DNA from: Polaribacter septentrionalilitoris
GTDB taxonomy: Bacteria > Bacteroidota > Bacteroidia > Flavobacteriales > Flavobacteriaceae
Reading direction: 5' to 3'
Assembly: GCF_009832745.1 (NCBI RefSeq)
Contig: NZ_VRMJ01000041.1
Location: 129,001-193,000 of the forward strand
Length of the DNA: 64,000 bases
The notes beneath the pieces are model-generated. The model worked only from the letters and a program-made list of their open reading frames with translations, did no database searches and was not told where the DNA came from. This document shows positions 44,426 through 52,763 of this stretch, in pieces. Position 1 is the stretch's first letter. Each line of letters starts with the position of its first letter. The translations under genes were made by a program, and so were the position numbers.

Positions 44426-45661
44426 TTAATACCATCTTTTTTTCTTCTTTTTAGAAGCTTCAGATTTTCTTCCTTTTTTATGTTTGCTGATAGTGTTGGG
44501 TTGTTTCTTTTTATGCTTAGGTTTCTGTACTGGATAAGGATGATCATCAATAACTTTAATCGATTTTTCAAGTAAAACTTCTATGCTTTTGATGTAAGTA
44601 TTTTCATCAGGAGAACAAAAAGAAAACGCAATTCCAGATTTTCCTGCTCTACCTGTTCTACCAATTCTATGGATATACGTTTCTGGTATATTCGGAATAT
44701 CAAAATTGATAATGGCATCTACATTGGTAATGTCAATTCCTCTTGCAGCTACATCAGTTGCAATTAAAATCGTTGCTTTTTTACTCTTAAAATCTTCAAT
44801 GGCTTTATTTCTGATTCCTTGACTTTTATCTCCGTGAATACTGGTTGCTTTATAACCGTTTTTAAGTAAAGTTTGTTCTAGTTTATCAACTCCAAATTTG
44901 GTGCGTCTAAAAATGATAATTTTCCCATTAATGGTGTTTCGCAACAAATGCAAACACAAATCTGTTTTGTTCTTTTTTGGAAGATAATATAATAATTGAC
45001 CAATATTTTTTGCAGTAGTTTCTTCAGGGTTTATCTCAACTCGAACCGCATTTTTAATAACCGATTTTGCGAGTGCATCAATGGTTTCTGGAATGGTGGC
45101 AGAAAATAATAAGGTCTGTTTTTGCTTTGGTATTAATTTTTCAATCTTTTTTACATCATTGATAAAACCCATGTCCAACATTAAATCGGCTTCATCTAAC
45201 ACAAAGATTTCTACATCAGACAAATCGATATTTCCTTGCAGTTGCAAATCTATTAAACGACCTGGAGTAGCTACCAAAATATCTACACCTTTTGCCAAAA
45301 ATTCTTTTTGAGGTTCTAAAGAAACACCACCAAAAACGGCTGTTGTTCTTAAGTTAGAATATTTAGAATAACTTTTAAAGTTTTCTAAAATCTGAATAGC
45401 CAACTCACGAGTAGGCGTAACTACCAATGCTTTTATGGTTTTGGCTCCTTTTTCTGCATCTTGTTTGTTTAATAACAAATCTATAATAGGTAATGCAAAA
45501 GCAGCAGTTTTACCTGTACCAGTTTGTGCAGAAACAATAACGTTTTTTCTGTTTAAAACTAAAGGGATTGTTTTTTCTTGTACTAAAGTTGGTCTATGAA
45601 AGCGTTCTTCAGCAACTGCTTTTAAAATTGATTTGTGTAATGGTAATTCTGTGAATTGCAT
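44426..45661 (-). CDS. DEAD-box ATP-dependent RNA helicase (RhlE-like)
   Basis: 411 residues with all DEAD-box motifs: motif I AQTGTGKTAAFALP near residue 45, Ia PTRELAIQ, Ib ATPGRLIDLQ, II DEADLMLDMGF, III SAT, IV-V IIFRRTKFGVD and VAARGIDITNVD, VI HRIGRTGRAGKS. The basic C-terminal tail (about 40 residues) is typical of RNA-binding extensions. RhlE-type helicases remodel rRNA and mRNA, often for cold growth. Its promoter and first eight codons are duplicated at 48531-48581 with a stop in codon 2. Confidence 0.94.
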   Translation of the reverse strand: MQFTELPLHKSILKAVAEERFHRPTLVQEKTIPLVLNRKNVIVSAQTGTGKTAAFALPIIDLLLNKQDAEKGAKTIKALVVTPTRELAIQILENFKSYSKYSNLRTTAVFGGVSLEPQKEFLAKGVDILVATPGRLIDLQLQGNIDLSDVEIFVLDEADLMLDMGFINDVKKIEKLIPKQKQTLLFSATIPETIDALAKSVIKNAVRVEINPEETTAKNIGQLLYYLPKKNKTDLCLHLLRNTINGKIIIFRRTKFGVDKLEQTLLKNGYKATSIHGDKSQGIRNKAIEDFKSKKATILIATDVAARGIDITNVDAIINFDIPNIPETYIHRIGRTGRAGKSGIAFSFCSPDENTYIKSIEVLLEKSIKVIDDHPYPVQKPKHKKKQPNTISKHKKGRKSEASKKKKKRWY

Positions 45662-45684
45662 TCTTTAATTTTTTGTAAAGGTAG
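45634..45684. repeat. 51-bp direct repeat, copy 1 (functional helicase 5' end)
   Basis: Covers the helicase leader and start. On the minus strand it reads CTACCTTTACAAAAAA then TTAAAG, ATG and the first codons. 49 of 51 bases match copy 2 at 48531-48581; the two mismatches are 45637 (G vs A) and the helicase second codon (CAA here, TAA in copy 2). Marks the left edge of the accessory segment. Confidence 0.9.
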
Positions 45685-45808
45685 TTGAAAAGAGATTGTA
45701 ATTTCTGAAAAAACAATTAGTCTTCTTTAAAACAATTACTATCAAAAAACAAGGTTTAAGTTGTATTGAATTTACAAGATATAGTTAGTAGTTAAAGTTT
45801 GGGTTCGT

Positions 45809-46498
45809 TTAAAATATAGGAATCCCAATTCCAATTCCACCATTTAAACCAGTCCAACCTGTTTTTACAGGATTTCCATCTTTAAAAGTCAAATGCGCAT
45901 CAGAAATTTCCTCAAATTCTAATTTACCCCCAAAATAAATATCTAAACCTATAAATGGTTTTATAATTAATGAACCCAAATGAACTTTGTAGGTTAATAG
46001 TAAACCAGTACCAAAATCAACAGATTTAAAATCAAAATTTTCATCAGTTAAGTTATTCGCAATGGAATTATAGTTTTTAAGTGTTAATTTTGAGAAAGTT
46101 ATAAGGCCTTTAACCCCAAAAAGCAGTTCTCCTTTACTTGTTTTTTTTATTGTTTTTTCATAATAACCTCCAAATGTAGCACCTTTAATTTCATTAGTTA
46201 GGGTAATAAAACCAGAAAAATCTGCCAGAGAAGTTTTACTGCCAGAAACTTTATGGCTGTAAAAAAAAGATGTGTTTATTTTGTTTATTTTGAATCCAAA
46301 TGTAAATCCATAATTAAAATTGAAATTGTCAGTCGTTTTTAGTCCATTAAAATTTATATCCTCAGCTAATTCATTGTGAAAATTTCTCAAGGGTATGTTA
46401 GTAAATGTTCCAAAATTTAAATCTGTAAAAATTTCTGCTTTTTGAGCGTAAATATTTATAGAAATAAAAGATACAATCAAATAAAAGTATTTTTTCAT
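45809..46498 (-). CDS. Small outer-membrane beta-barrel protein
   Basis: About 229 residues from the ATG at 46498. A signal peptide ends NIYAQ, followed by about ten alternating amphipathic strands (FNYGFTFGFKINKINTSFFY, GATFGGYYEKTI, GELLFGVKGLITFSKL, GTGLLLTYKVHL) and a final strand ending in GIPIF, consistent with an outer-membrane barrel. No known family was recognised. The upstream frame to 46540 is rejected because the signal peptide starts at 46498. 16 nt downstream of the lipoprotein gene, so co-transcribed. The two sit between 51-bp direct repeats. Confidence 0.65.
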   Translation of the reverse strand: MKKYFYLIVSFISINIYAQKAEIFTDLNFGTFTNIPLRNFHNELAEDINFNGLKTTDNFNFNYGFTFGFKINKINTSFFYSHKVSGSKTSLADFSGFITLTNEIKGATFGGYYEKTIKKTSKGELLFGVKGLITFSKLTLKNYNSIANNLTDENFDFKSVDFGTGLLLTYKVHLGSLIIKPFIGLDIYFGGKLEFEEISDAHLTFKDGNPVKTGWTGLNGGIGIGIPIF

Positions 46499-46514
46499 AG
46501 CTTTAATTCTTTTC

Positions 46515-48404
46515 TCAATAATTATCAAAATACATTCCATTAGAATAGATTAATCTATTGTTTTGAAAGAAAACGAAGTAAATTTCTTTATGATATCTCT
46601 CACCTTTAGTTTCTTCATAATTTAATCTTTTAGATGTTTTTAATGTTAAATCATATATTTCTGCAGCTCCTTCTTTTACTAAAAAAACTTTATTAGAAAG
46701 TGGATCAAATGTTATTAATCTTCCCTGATGAAAAGGTTCAAAAGATTCTATAACTTTAGTATCTAAATCTACTAAATAGATTTTTTGATCTAATTCATAA
46801 AGAACTTTATTGTTGTAAAACTTTATTCTTGGACGTCCTTTAATATCGATTACTTTTTCAAGATTATCATTTACAATTTCATAAACAGTACCTATATTTT
46901 TATTATAATCTGGTATATATAGGTATTTTGCATCATTTGAGAGTATGCCTCCATCAGCTAAAAAAACATTTGAAGGAGCATTTAATTTACCCGAAAAAAT
47001 TATGTTATTGGACTTTAAGTTTTTTACTTCTAAAAATAATTTAAAGGAAGAAGTGTCATATTTATAGAGAATGTCATTTCTTAATACAGATAGAAAGGAA
47101 CCAGATGTATTATTATTCTCATATTTTTCAACAATATTTAGGTTATCCTTATCAATTTCATAAGATCCATTACTAGTTTCAATGTGAAAATTATTATTCG
47201 AGGGGTTTAAATTGAAAATTTGAGGAGCATTATAGTTAGAATAAGGAGAGTCACTAGTAATATATTTTTCTCTTAATACAATCATTTCTTGTGAATATTC
47301 ATAAATGTAAAGTGCATTATTTTTAAGTACTAGTGCATAATACTTTTTTGTGTAAGAATTATAGAGCACATCTATTATTTGATAATTATCTACACTAAAC
47401 AAATTGAAAGAATTATTTTCAAGTGGAATTTCATCAGCTAAATAATATACACTAAAATTTTCAAAACTAACAGAGGCTGTATATTTTCTACCAATGACAT
47501 AAGGTTTATTAATAATTTTTTCACCCCCTAATGTTGAACCATTAAATCTAAAAGTATCGAAACCAAAAGTAAATTCTTTTGCATTGTTATAAAGTGGATA
47601 TTTATCCCATTTTATTTTATAACTGTCGGAATTTAGATACTCAATTTCTAAATTAATCCAATTTGGGTCGAATGTAATTCTTTTACCAGAACCTTTTAAT
47701 TCTTCATATGTACTTGAATATACTATTGAATATTCTACAAATGTTAAAATATCTTGTCTCCATGAATTTTCTGGCCCTACTAAAAGTTTTGTGGATGTAT
47801 CAATATATTTATTATGTTTTATTTCATTTGGTGTTAAGGCAATTCTTCTCTCTGAATGTTTAAATTTTAGATTTAAATATGCATTTTCAAAATCAGAGTT
47901 TTCTGATGAATTCCAATCAATTCTAATACTTCCATTTTCAATACTAACACTTGTGATAGGTGGAGGAGTAGAGGGGTTTCTTTTTATGACAAATTTATAT
48001 GACTGTGATAATGTTAGAAATTCTAAACCTGTTTGATCTTTTATACTTCCTGAGCCTGATGTAAATGTATGCTCAATTCTAATAGTATGTTGACCATCAT
48101 TGTATCTAGAAGGTTTTATGGTGAACGATCCTTTACCAAATTCCCATACCGAAGAAATTATTTCGTTATCTAAAAAAACTTTTGAATTTACGGTATTTTG
48201 ATTCAATTTGTTATTAAACGTATAACTTAAATTTGTGTCAATATTAATTGTATCATTTTCTTGAAAATTTAGAATTGTAACAACTTGATCTTTTAAAGTT
48301 GGTGTTTCTATATTAATAAAGTTATCATCTGAAAAATTGTAACTACAACTTGATATTAAAGTTAGTATAAGGAAAATAAAAAATTTAAAAAAATTAGCTT
48401 TCAT
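46515..48404 (-). CDS. Large lipoprotein with Ig/FnIII-like and beta-propeller-like regions
   Basis: A 629-residue predicted lipoprotein: lipobox LISSC with cysteine 20. It then has an Ig-like region (about 35-145: VVTILNFQENDTINIDTNLSYTFNN ... HTIRIEHTFTSGSG), a fibronectin-III-like region (150-310) and a C-terminal half of short repeated strands (KYYALVLKNNALYIYEY, DNLNIVEKYENN, KVLYELDQKIYLVDLDTK, NKVFLVKEGAAEIYDLT) that looks like a seven-bladed propeller. No catalytic motif seen. Strongly AT-rich with many AAT/AAA codons. Followed by the small barrel gene; probably a surface or periplasmic partner of it. Function unknown. Confidence 0.65.
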   Translation of the reverse strand: MKANFFKFFIFLILTLISSCSYNFSDDNFINIETPTLKDQVVTILNFQENDTINIDTNLSYTFNNKLNQNTVNSKVFLDNEIISSVWEFGKGSFTIKPSRYNDGQHTIRIEHTFTSGSGSIKDQTGLEFLTLSQSYKFVIKRNPSTPPPITSVSIENGSIRIDWNSSENSDFENAYLNLKFKHSERRIALTPNEIKHNKYIDTSTKLLVGPENSWRQDILTFVEYSIVYSSTYEELKGSGKRITFDPNWINLEIEYLNSDSYKIKWDKYPLYNNAKEFTFGFDTFRFNGSTLGGEKIINKPYVIGRKYTASVSFENFSVYYLADEIPLENNSFNLFSVDNYQIIDVLYNSYTKKYYALVLKNNALYIYEYSQEMIVLREKYITSDSPYSNYNAPQIFNLNPSNNNFHIETSNGSYEIDKDNLNIVEKYENNNTSGSFLSVLRNDILYKYDTSSFKLFLEVKNLKSNNIIFSGKLNAPSNVFLADGGILSNDAKYLYIPDYNKNIGTVYEIVNDNLEKVIDIKGRPRIKFYNNKVLYELDQKIYLVDLDTKVIESFEPFHQGRLITFDPLSNKVFLVKEGAAEIYDLTLKTSKRLNYEETKGERYHKEIYFVFFQNNRLIYSNGMYFDNY

Positions 48405-48499
48405 AGCAGGTGTAAACTCAGAAGTTAAAAGTAAATGTATATAATTATAACAAAATAATCATTCAATTAATTAAAATTTTATATATACTAATTGATAGT

Positions 48500-48529
48500 A
48501 AAAAACCTCTCTGTTTTCACAAAGAGGTT
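48500..48529 (-). terminator. Terminator on the minus strand after copy 2
   Basis: Minus strand reads AACCTCT ... AGAGGTT followed by a run of T (48500-48505). It ends transcripts coming from the 48597-49298 gene before the lipoprotein gene. Confidence 0.65.
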
Positions 48530-48530
48530 A

Positions 48531-48581
48531 TGTATAATGGTAATTCTGTGAATTACATTCTTTAATTTTTTGTAAAGGTAG
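48531..48581. pseudogene. 51-bp direct repeat, copy 2: decapitated helicase 5' end
   Basis: Minus strand gives the helicase leader, ATG, then TAA (helicase codon 2 CAA changed to a stop), and the next six helicase codons in sequence. After that the similarity ends abruptly at a terminator hairpin. It lies 15 nt after the stop of the 233-residue gene. Either a relic of the helicase gene or of the sequence it was copied from. Confidence 0.85.
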
Positions 48582-48596
48582 ATTAAATCTTCTATT

Positions 48597-49298
48597 TTAG
48601 TTTTTTAATTCTATTAGTTCATTTTTAAAAATTCTATACATAAAAACTTTTGTAAAATTTGTTTCAAAATAATCTATTTTAATTTTTGAAAAAGAGGCAG
48701 CTGTCATATCTCCCTCTCTAATCAAAAGCCAATATTCATCACAATTTTGATATTTTTTTAATTTTTTATCCTTTTTATTTAATATAAAATTTAGCTGTTG
48801 ATTTGTGAATTTGGGTATGATACCATAATCTGATTCACCAAAAAAGTTGTTAGGCAAATCATTAGTAAAGAATAAGTTAATATTGATTATACCTTTTATA
48901 TTTATTTCCTGTTCACCAAAATCAAAGACTTTATTATTTTGAACTTCATTAATATTATTATCTAAAAATCTCTTTGTTTTCTGTAATAATAATTCATGCT
49001 CATTTGATTTTATGTTAAGATTTTTATCTATATCTATAAATAAATGATAGGGTATTTTATATGTTATATTATTTGTTAATAATCTTCCAATTTTCCTTTT
49101 AAAACTCCTAAATTTTTTCAAATCTGAACCTTTTAAAGAATCATCTTGAAAGCATTCTGTTATTTCAATACCAATTTTTTTAGAATTTAAATTAGCAATT
49201 AAGTCAGGCTGTTCTGTGAATCTCACATTTTCTAGCTTTGAAAAAGGTGTAAATAATTTAACTTTTTCAATTAGTAGTTTTTCTTCTTTTTTATTCAT
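48597..49298 (-). CDS. Hypothetical protein with a possible PD-(D/E)xK-like core
   Basis: A 233-residue, lysine-rich, very AT-rich protein. Residues 31-32 (PD in TEQPDLIANLNSKK) are followed by a beta-strand IGIEITE with E45-x-T47. The spacing resembles the PD-(D/E)xK nuclease core in its variant form, where threonine replaces the lysine, as in several uncharacterised endonuclease-like families. Later parts (GIININLFFTN, DEYWLLIREG) suggest a second strand layer. No DNA-binding or toxin domain was recognised. It has a terminator on each side (htpG's at 49316 and its own at 48500), so it is an independent unit. Function unproven. Confidence 0.55.
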   Translation of the reverse strand: MNKKEEKLLIEKVKLFTPFSKLENVRFTEQPDLIANLNSKKIGIEITECFQDDSLKGSDLKKFRSFKRKIGRLLTNNITYKIPYHLFIDIDKNLNIKSNEHELLLQKTKRFLDNNINEVQNNKVFDFGEQEINIKGIININLFFTNDLPNNFFGESDYGIIPKFTNQQLNFILNKKDKKLKKYQNCDEYWLLIREGDMTAASFSKIKIDYFETNFTKVFMYRIFKNELIELKN

Positions 49299-49315
49299 GT
49301 TTTAAAGTAGCAAAA

Positions 49316-49344
49316 AAAACCTCATTGAAAAGCAATGAGGTTTT
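49316..49344 (-). terminator. htpG terminator
   Basis: AAAACCTCATTG / CAATGAGGTTTT stem with a 5-nt loop. On the minus strand it is followed by a run of T, so it ends htpG transcription 20 nt after the stop. Confidence 0.85.
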
Positions 49345-49364
49345 ATTACTAACAAATATATCAA

Positions 49365-51275
49365 CTATTTTATCAACTCGTAACTTCTTTTAATAAAGTT
49401 TGTTAACTCCTCACCATGCAAAAGGTTTTGAGATAATTTTGCCAAATCAAAAGCTTGAGAAATTAAGCCTTTTTGCTTGTCTTCATCAGCAGCTAAAATT
49501 TCAGAAACTAATGGACTATTGGTGTTTACCACCAAGTTGTACATGTCTGGCATATTGCCCATTCCCATCATTCCTCCACCTCCAGAAGCTTGCATTTCTT
49601 TCATTCGACGCATAAATTCTGGTACAGTAATAATAAATGGAGAAGAAGCAGAATCCATAGCTTCTAATTGCACTGTATATGCAGAATTGTTCACTGCACC
49701 TTCAATTACTGGCTTTAATTTCTCTTTTTCTTCATCAGAAAGTTTAGAAATTACTTCTTCGTCTTTTTTAATTAAATTGTCAATATGATCTGCATCAACT
49801 CTTGTAAATTTAATTTTTCCTTCACCAGAAGTTTCTAATTTCTGCATTAAGTGTGATATAATTGGCGAATCTAAAATTAATACTTCATACCCTTTTGCGG
49901 TAGCATCTTGTATGTAACTATGTTGTGCATCTTTGTTCGCTGCATATAAAATTACATGATTACCATCTTTATCAGTTTGTGCATCTTTTGTTTTCTCAAT
50001 CAATTCATCAAAAGTGAAAAACGTATCTGCTACTGTTGGGTATAAAGCAAATTTCTTCGCTTTGTCAAAGAATTTATCTTCAGACAACATTCCGTATTCG
50101 ATAATTACTTTAATATCATTCCATTTTTTCTCAAAGTCTTCACGATCTTTTTTGAATAATGATGATAATTTATCAGCAACCTTTTTGGTAATGTAACCAG
50201 AGATTTTCTTTACAGCTCCATCTGCTTGTAAATAAGAACGAGAAACGTTTAATGGAATGTCTGGAGAATCAATAACACCTTTTAACATTTGTAAAAAGTC
50301 TGGTACAATTCCCTCTACATTATCAGTTACAAAAACTTGATTTTGATACAATTGAATTTTATCCTTTTGCATGTCTAAGTTTTGAGACAACTTAGGGAAG
50401 AATAAAATACCAGTTAAATTAAAAGGATAATCTACATTTAAGTGAATGTGAAATAAAGACTCCTCAAACTGCATTGGATACAATTCTCTGTAGAAATTAT
50501 CGTAATCTTCTTTTTCTAAATCTGCTGGTTTTTTTGTCCAAGCAGGATTTGTGTTGTTGATGATATCATCTACTTCAATCTGTCTGTGAGGTTCTGTAGT
50601 TTCTTTACCTTCAGCATCTTTTGTAGTTTTTGGTTCGTGAGTAGGATCGTTTACTTTTTTAGTACCGAACTTAATTGGCACTTGATTAAAACGATTGTAT
50701 TTGGTTAATAAACCTCTAATTTTACCTTCTTCTAAAAACTCCGTAGAATCTTCAGCAATGTTCAAAATAATTTCTGTTCCTCTGTCAGATTTGTCAGCTT
50801 CAACTAAAGTGTATTCAGGAGAACCATCACAGGTCCAATGTGCAGCAGGCTCATCTTTAAAAGATTTTGTAATGATTTCAACTTTATCAGCAACCATAAA
50901 AGCAGAATAAAAACCTAAACCAAAGTGTCCAATTACACCAGTTTCGTTTTTATCGTCTTTGTATTTATCTAAAAATTCTTCAGCACCAGAAAATGCAATT
51001 TGATTGATGTATTTTTCAACTTCATCAGCAGTCATTCCTAAACCTTGGTCTTTAATGGTCAGTTTTTTTGCTTTTTCATCAATACTGATTTCAATTTTTG
51101 CATCACCTAACTCAGTGTTTGCTTCACCAATAGAAATTAAGTGTTTTAATTTGGTAGTTGCATCAGTTGCGTTTGAAATTAATTCACGTAAAAAGATTTC
51201 GTGATCAGAGTACAAGAATTTTTTAATCAGTGGAAAAATATTTTCTACTGATACATTAATGTTTCCTTTGCTCAT
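49365..51275 (-). CDS. htpG: Hsp90-family molecular chaperone HtpG
   Basis: A 636-residue cytosolic ATP-dependent chaperone. The GHKL ATPase motifs are in the N-terminal domain: LRELISNATDAT (N-box), IKDQGLGM, GVIGHFGLGFYSAFM (lid glycine-rich loop) and GTEIIL. Middle and C-terminal domains follow, with the dimerisation end near LLHGEELTNF. A methionine-rich segment (GGGMMGMGNMPDMY) occurs near residue 570. Full length. A repeat palindrome lies upstream. Confidence 0.97.
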   Translation of the reverse strand: MSKGNINVSVENIFPLIKKFLYSDHEIFLRELISNATDATTKLKHLISIGEANTELGDAKIEISIDEKAKKLTIKDQGLGMTADEVEKYINQIAFSGAEEFLDKYKDDKNETGVIGHFGLGFYSAFMVADKVEIITKSFKDEPAAHWTCDGSPEYTLVEADKSDRGTEIILNIAEDSTEFLEEGKIRGLLTKYNRFNQVPIKFGTKKVNDPTHEPKTTKDAEGKETTEPHRQIEVDDIINNTNPAWTKKPADLEKEDYDNFYRELYPMQFEESLFHIHLNVDYPFNLTGILFFPKLSQNLDMQKDKIQLYQNQVFVTDNVEGIVPDFLQMLKGVIDSPDIPLNVSRSYLQADGAVKKISGYITKKVADKLSSLFKKDREDFEKKWNDIKVIIEYGMLSEDKFFDKAKKFALYPTVADTFFTFDELIEKTKDAQTDKDGNHVILYAANKDAQHSYIQDATAKGYEVLILDSPIISHLMQKLETSGEGKIKFTRVDADHIDNLIKKDEEVISKLSDEEKEKLKPVIEGAVNNSAYTVQLEAMDSASSPFIITVPEFMRRMKEMQASGGGGMMGMGNMPDMYNLVVNTNSPLVSEILAADEDKQKGLISQAFDLAKLSQNLLHGEELTNFIKRSYELIK

Positions 51276-51304
51276 AATTTTATGTTTATTTTAGTTTTTG
51301 TTGA

Positions 51305-51404
51305 TGTCACTTCGAGTGATTTTCTTTTTTGAAAATCGTATCGAGAAGTTATAATTGTTCTCGATAAAAATTTTTCATTCTTCAAAATTCACTCGAACTG
51401 ACAG
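51305..51404. repeat. Large double palindrome upstream of htpG
   Basis: Outer arms TGTCACTTCGAGTGAATTTT-like: TGTCACTTCGAGTGATTTT (51305-51323) against AAAATTCACTCGAACTGACA (51384-51403). Inner arms TATCGAGAA (51339-51347) / TTCTCGATA (51358-51366). Same TCGAG/TGACA family as the repeats in the haem region. The remaining 51405-51565 is AT-rich with no gene. Confidence 0.75.
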
Positions 51405-51565
51405 ACAGTTATTATTTTATAATTTGATAAGTGTATAGTCAAAAAAAATACCAAATATTGTATTGTGACAAGATGACATAAATTGATGAGTTTCGTCAGT
51501 TTTCTATCCGTATAAAATTGCTTATTTTAGCTTATTACAACAAATAATTAACTAAAGATAAATAT

Positions 51566-52573
51566 ATGTACAGCTCAAAGATAACTGGTTTAGGGTATTA
51601 CGTGCCAGATAACGTTGTTACCAACAACGATTTAAAGGAGTTTATGGAAACTTCTGATGAATGGATTCAAGAACGAACAGGAATTCAAGAAAGACGTTGG
51701 ATAGATCCAAAGACAGGAGATACTACAGCAGTTATGGGTGCTAAAGCCGCAAAAATAGCGATTGAAAGAGCTGGTTTAACCAAAGATGATATCGATTTTA
51801 TTGTGTTTGCAACCTTGAGTCCAGATATGTATTTTCCAGGTGGAGGTGTTCAGATTCAAGATATGTTAGAAATGCCAACTATTGGTGCTTTAGATGTACG
51901 TAATCAATGTTCTGGTTTTATTTATTCGATGTCAGTTGCAGATCAATTTATTAAAACCGGAATGTATAAAAACATTTTGGTGATTGGTGCCGAAAACCAT
52001 TCTGGGGGGTTAGAAAAATCAACTAGAGGTAGAGGTGTAACTGTTATTTTTGGGGATGGAGCAGGAGCTGCAGTTTTATCAAGATGTGAAGAAAAAGGCA
52101 AAGGTATTTTGTCATCACATTTGCACTCAGAAGGAAAACATGCTAGAGAATTAATGCTAGATGGACCTTCAACTCAAAGATGGGTACCAGAAATTTTAGA
52201 AGCAAATGATCCTGATGACGTTTCTTACTATCCGTATATGAATGGTCAGTTTGTATTTAAACATGCAGTAACTCGTTTTTCTGAAGCGATTGTAGAAGGT
52301 TTGCAGACTAATAATTTACAAAAAGAAGATATTGATATGTTAATTCCGCATCAAGCTAATTTACGTATTGCACAATTTATCCAAAAGAAATTTAGATTGA
52401 CAGATGATAAGGTGTATAACAATATTATGAAATATGGAAATACCACTGCAGCATCTGTAATTATAGCCCTAACAGAAGCTTGGGAAAAAGAAAAAATAAA
52501 AGATAATGACCTTGTTGTTTTGGCAGCTTTTGGTAGTGGGTTTACTTGGGGAAGTGTTATTATAAGATGGTAG
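51566..52573 (+). CDS. fabH: 3-oxoacyl-ACP synthase III
   Basis: A 335-residue condensing enzyme that starts fatty acid synthesis from acyl-CoA and malonyl-ACP. The catalytic triad is visible: C115 in NQCSGFIYS, H262 in LIPHQANLR and N292 in YGNTTAAS. N-terminal ITGLGYYVPDNVVTNNDL and ERTGIQERRW are typical. A little longer than the E. coli enzyme (317) because of an insertion near residues 205-225 (EILEANDPDDVSYYPY). Monocistronic by its terminator. Confidence 0.93.
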   Translation: MYSSKITGLGYYVPDNVVTNNDLKEFMETSDEWIQERTGIQERRWIDPKTGDTTAVMGAKAAKIAIERAGLTKDDIDFIVFATLSPDMYFPGGGVQIQDMLEMPTIGALDVRNQCSGFIYSMSVADQFIKTGMYKNILVIGAENHSGGLEKSTRGRGVTVIFGDGAGAAVLSRCEEKGKGILSSHLHSEGKHARELMLDGPSTQRWVPEILEANDPDDVSYYPYMNGQFVFKHAVTRFSEAIVEGLQTNNLQKEDIDMLIPHQANLRIAQFIQKKFRLTDDKVYNNIMKYGNTTAASVIIALTEAWEKEKIKDNDLVVLAAFGSGFTWGSVIIRW

Positions 52574-52598
52574 TACTTTTACATTAATTATAAAATAT

Positions 52599-52630
52599 AA
52601 GAGGCTTTATAAAATGGAGCCTCTTTTTTT
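52599..52630 (+). terminator. fabH terminator
   Basis: AAGAGGCT / AGCCTCTT stem with an 11-nt loop followed by a T-tract. Confidence 0.8.
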
Positions 52631-52736
52631 ATAGATTAATGTCTCTAGTTTAAAATATTATTCTATAATCTTTTGAATATCAGCTAAAAAAATGTTAAAT
52701 GTTTTTTTTAGCAACAATTTCTGTTTAATTTTTATG

Positions 52737-52744
52737 TATGTTTG
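52737..52744 (+). promoter_or_regulatory. Candidate -7 box for the GLPGLI gene
   Basis: TATGTTTG matches TAnnTTTG and lies 19 nt before the start codon; no TTTG at 19-nt upstream spacing. Confidence 0.45.
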
Positions 52745-52763
52745 TTAAACATAAAATGTTATT

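Noticed and set aside
45634-48581. The 51-bp direct repeats as a transposon target-site duplication
   Set aside because: They are far longer than typical target duplications, one copy is functional coding/promoter sequence, and no transposase or terminal inverted repeats are seen.
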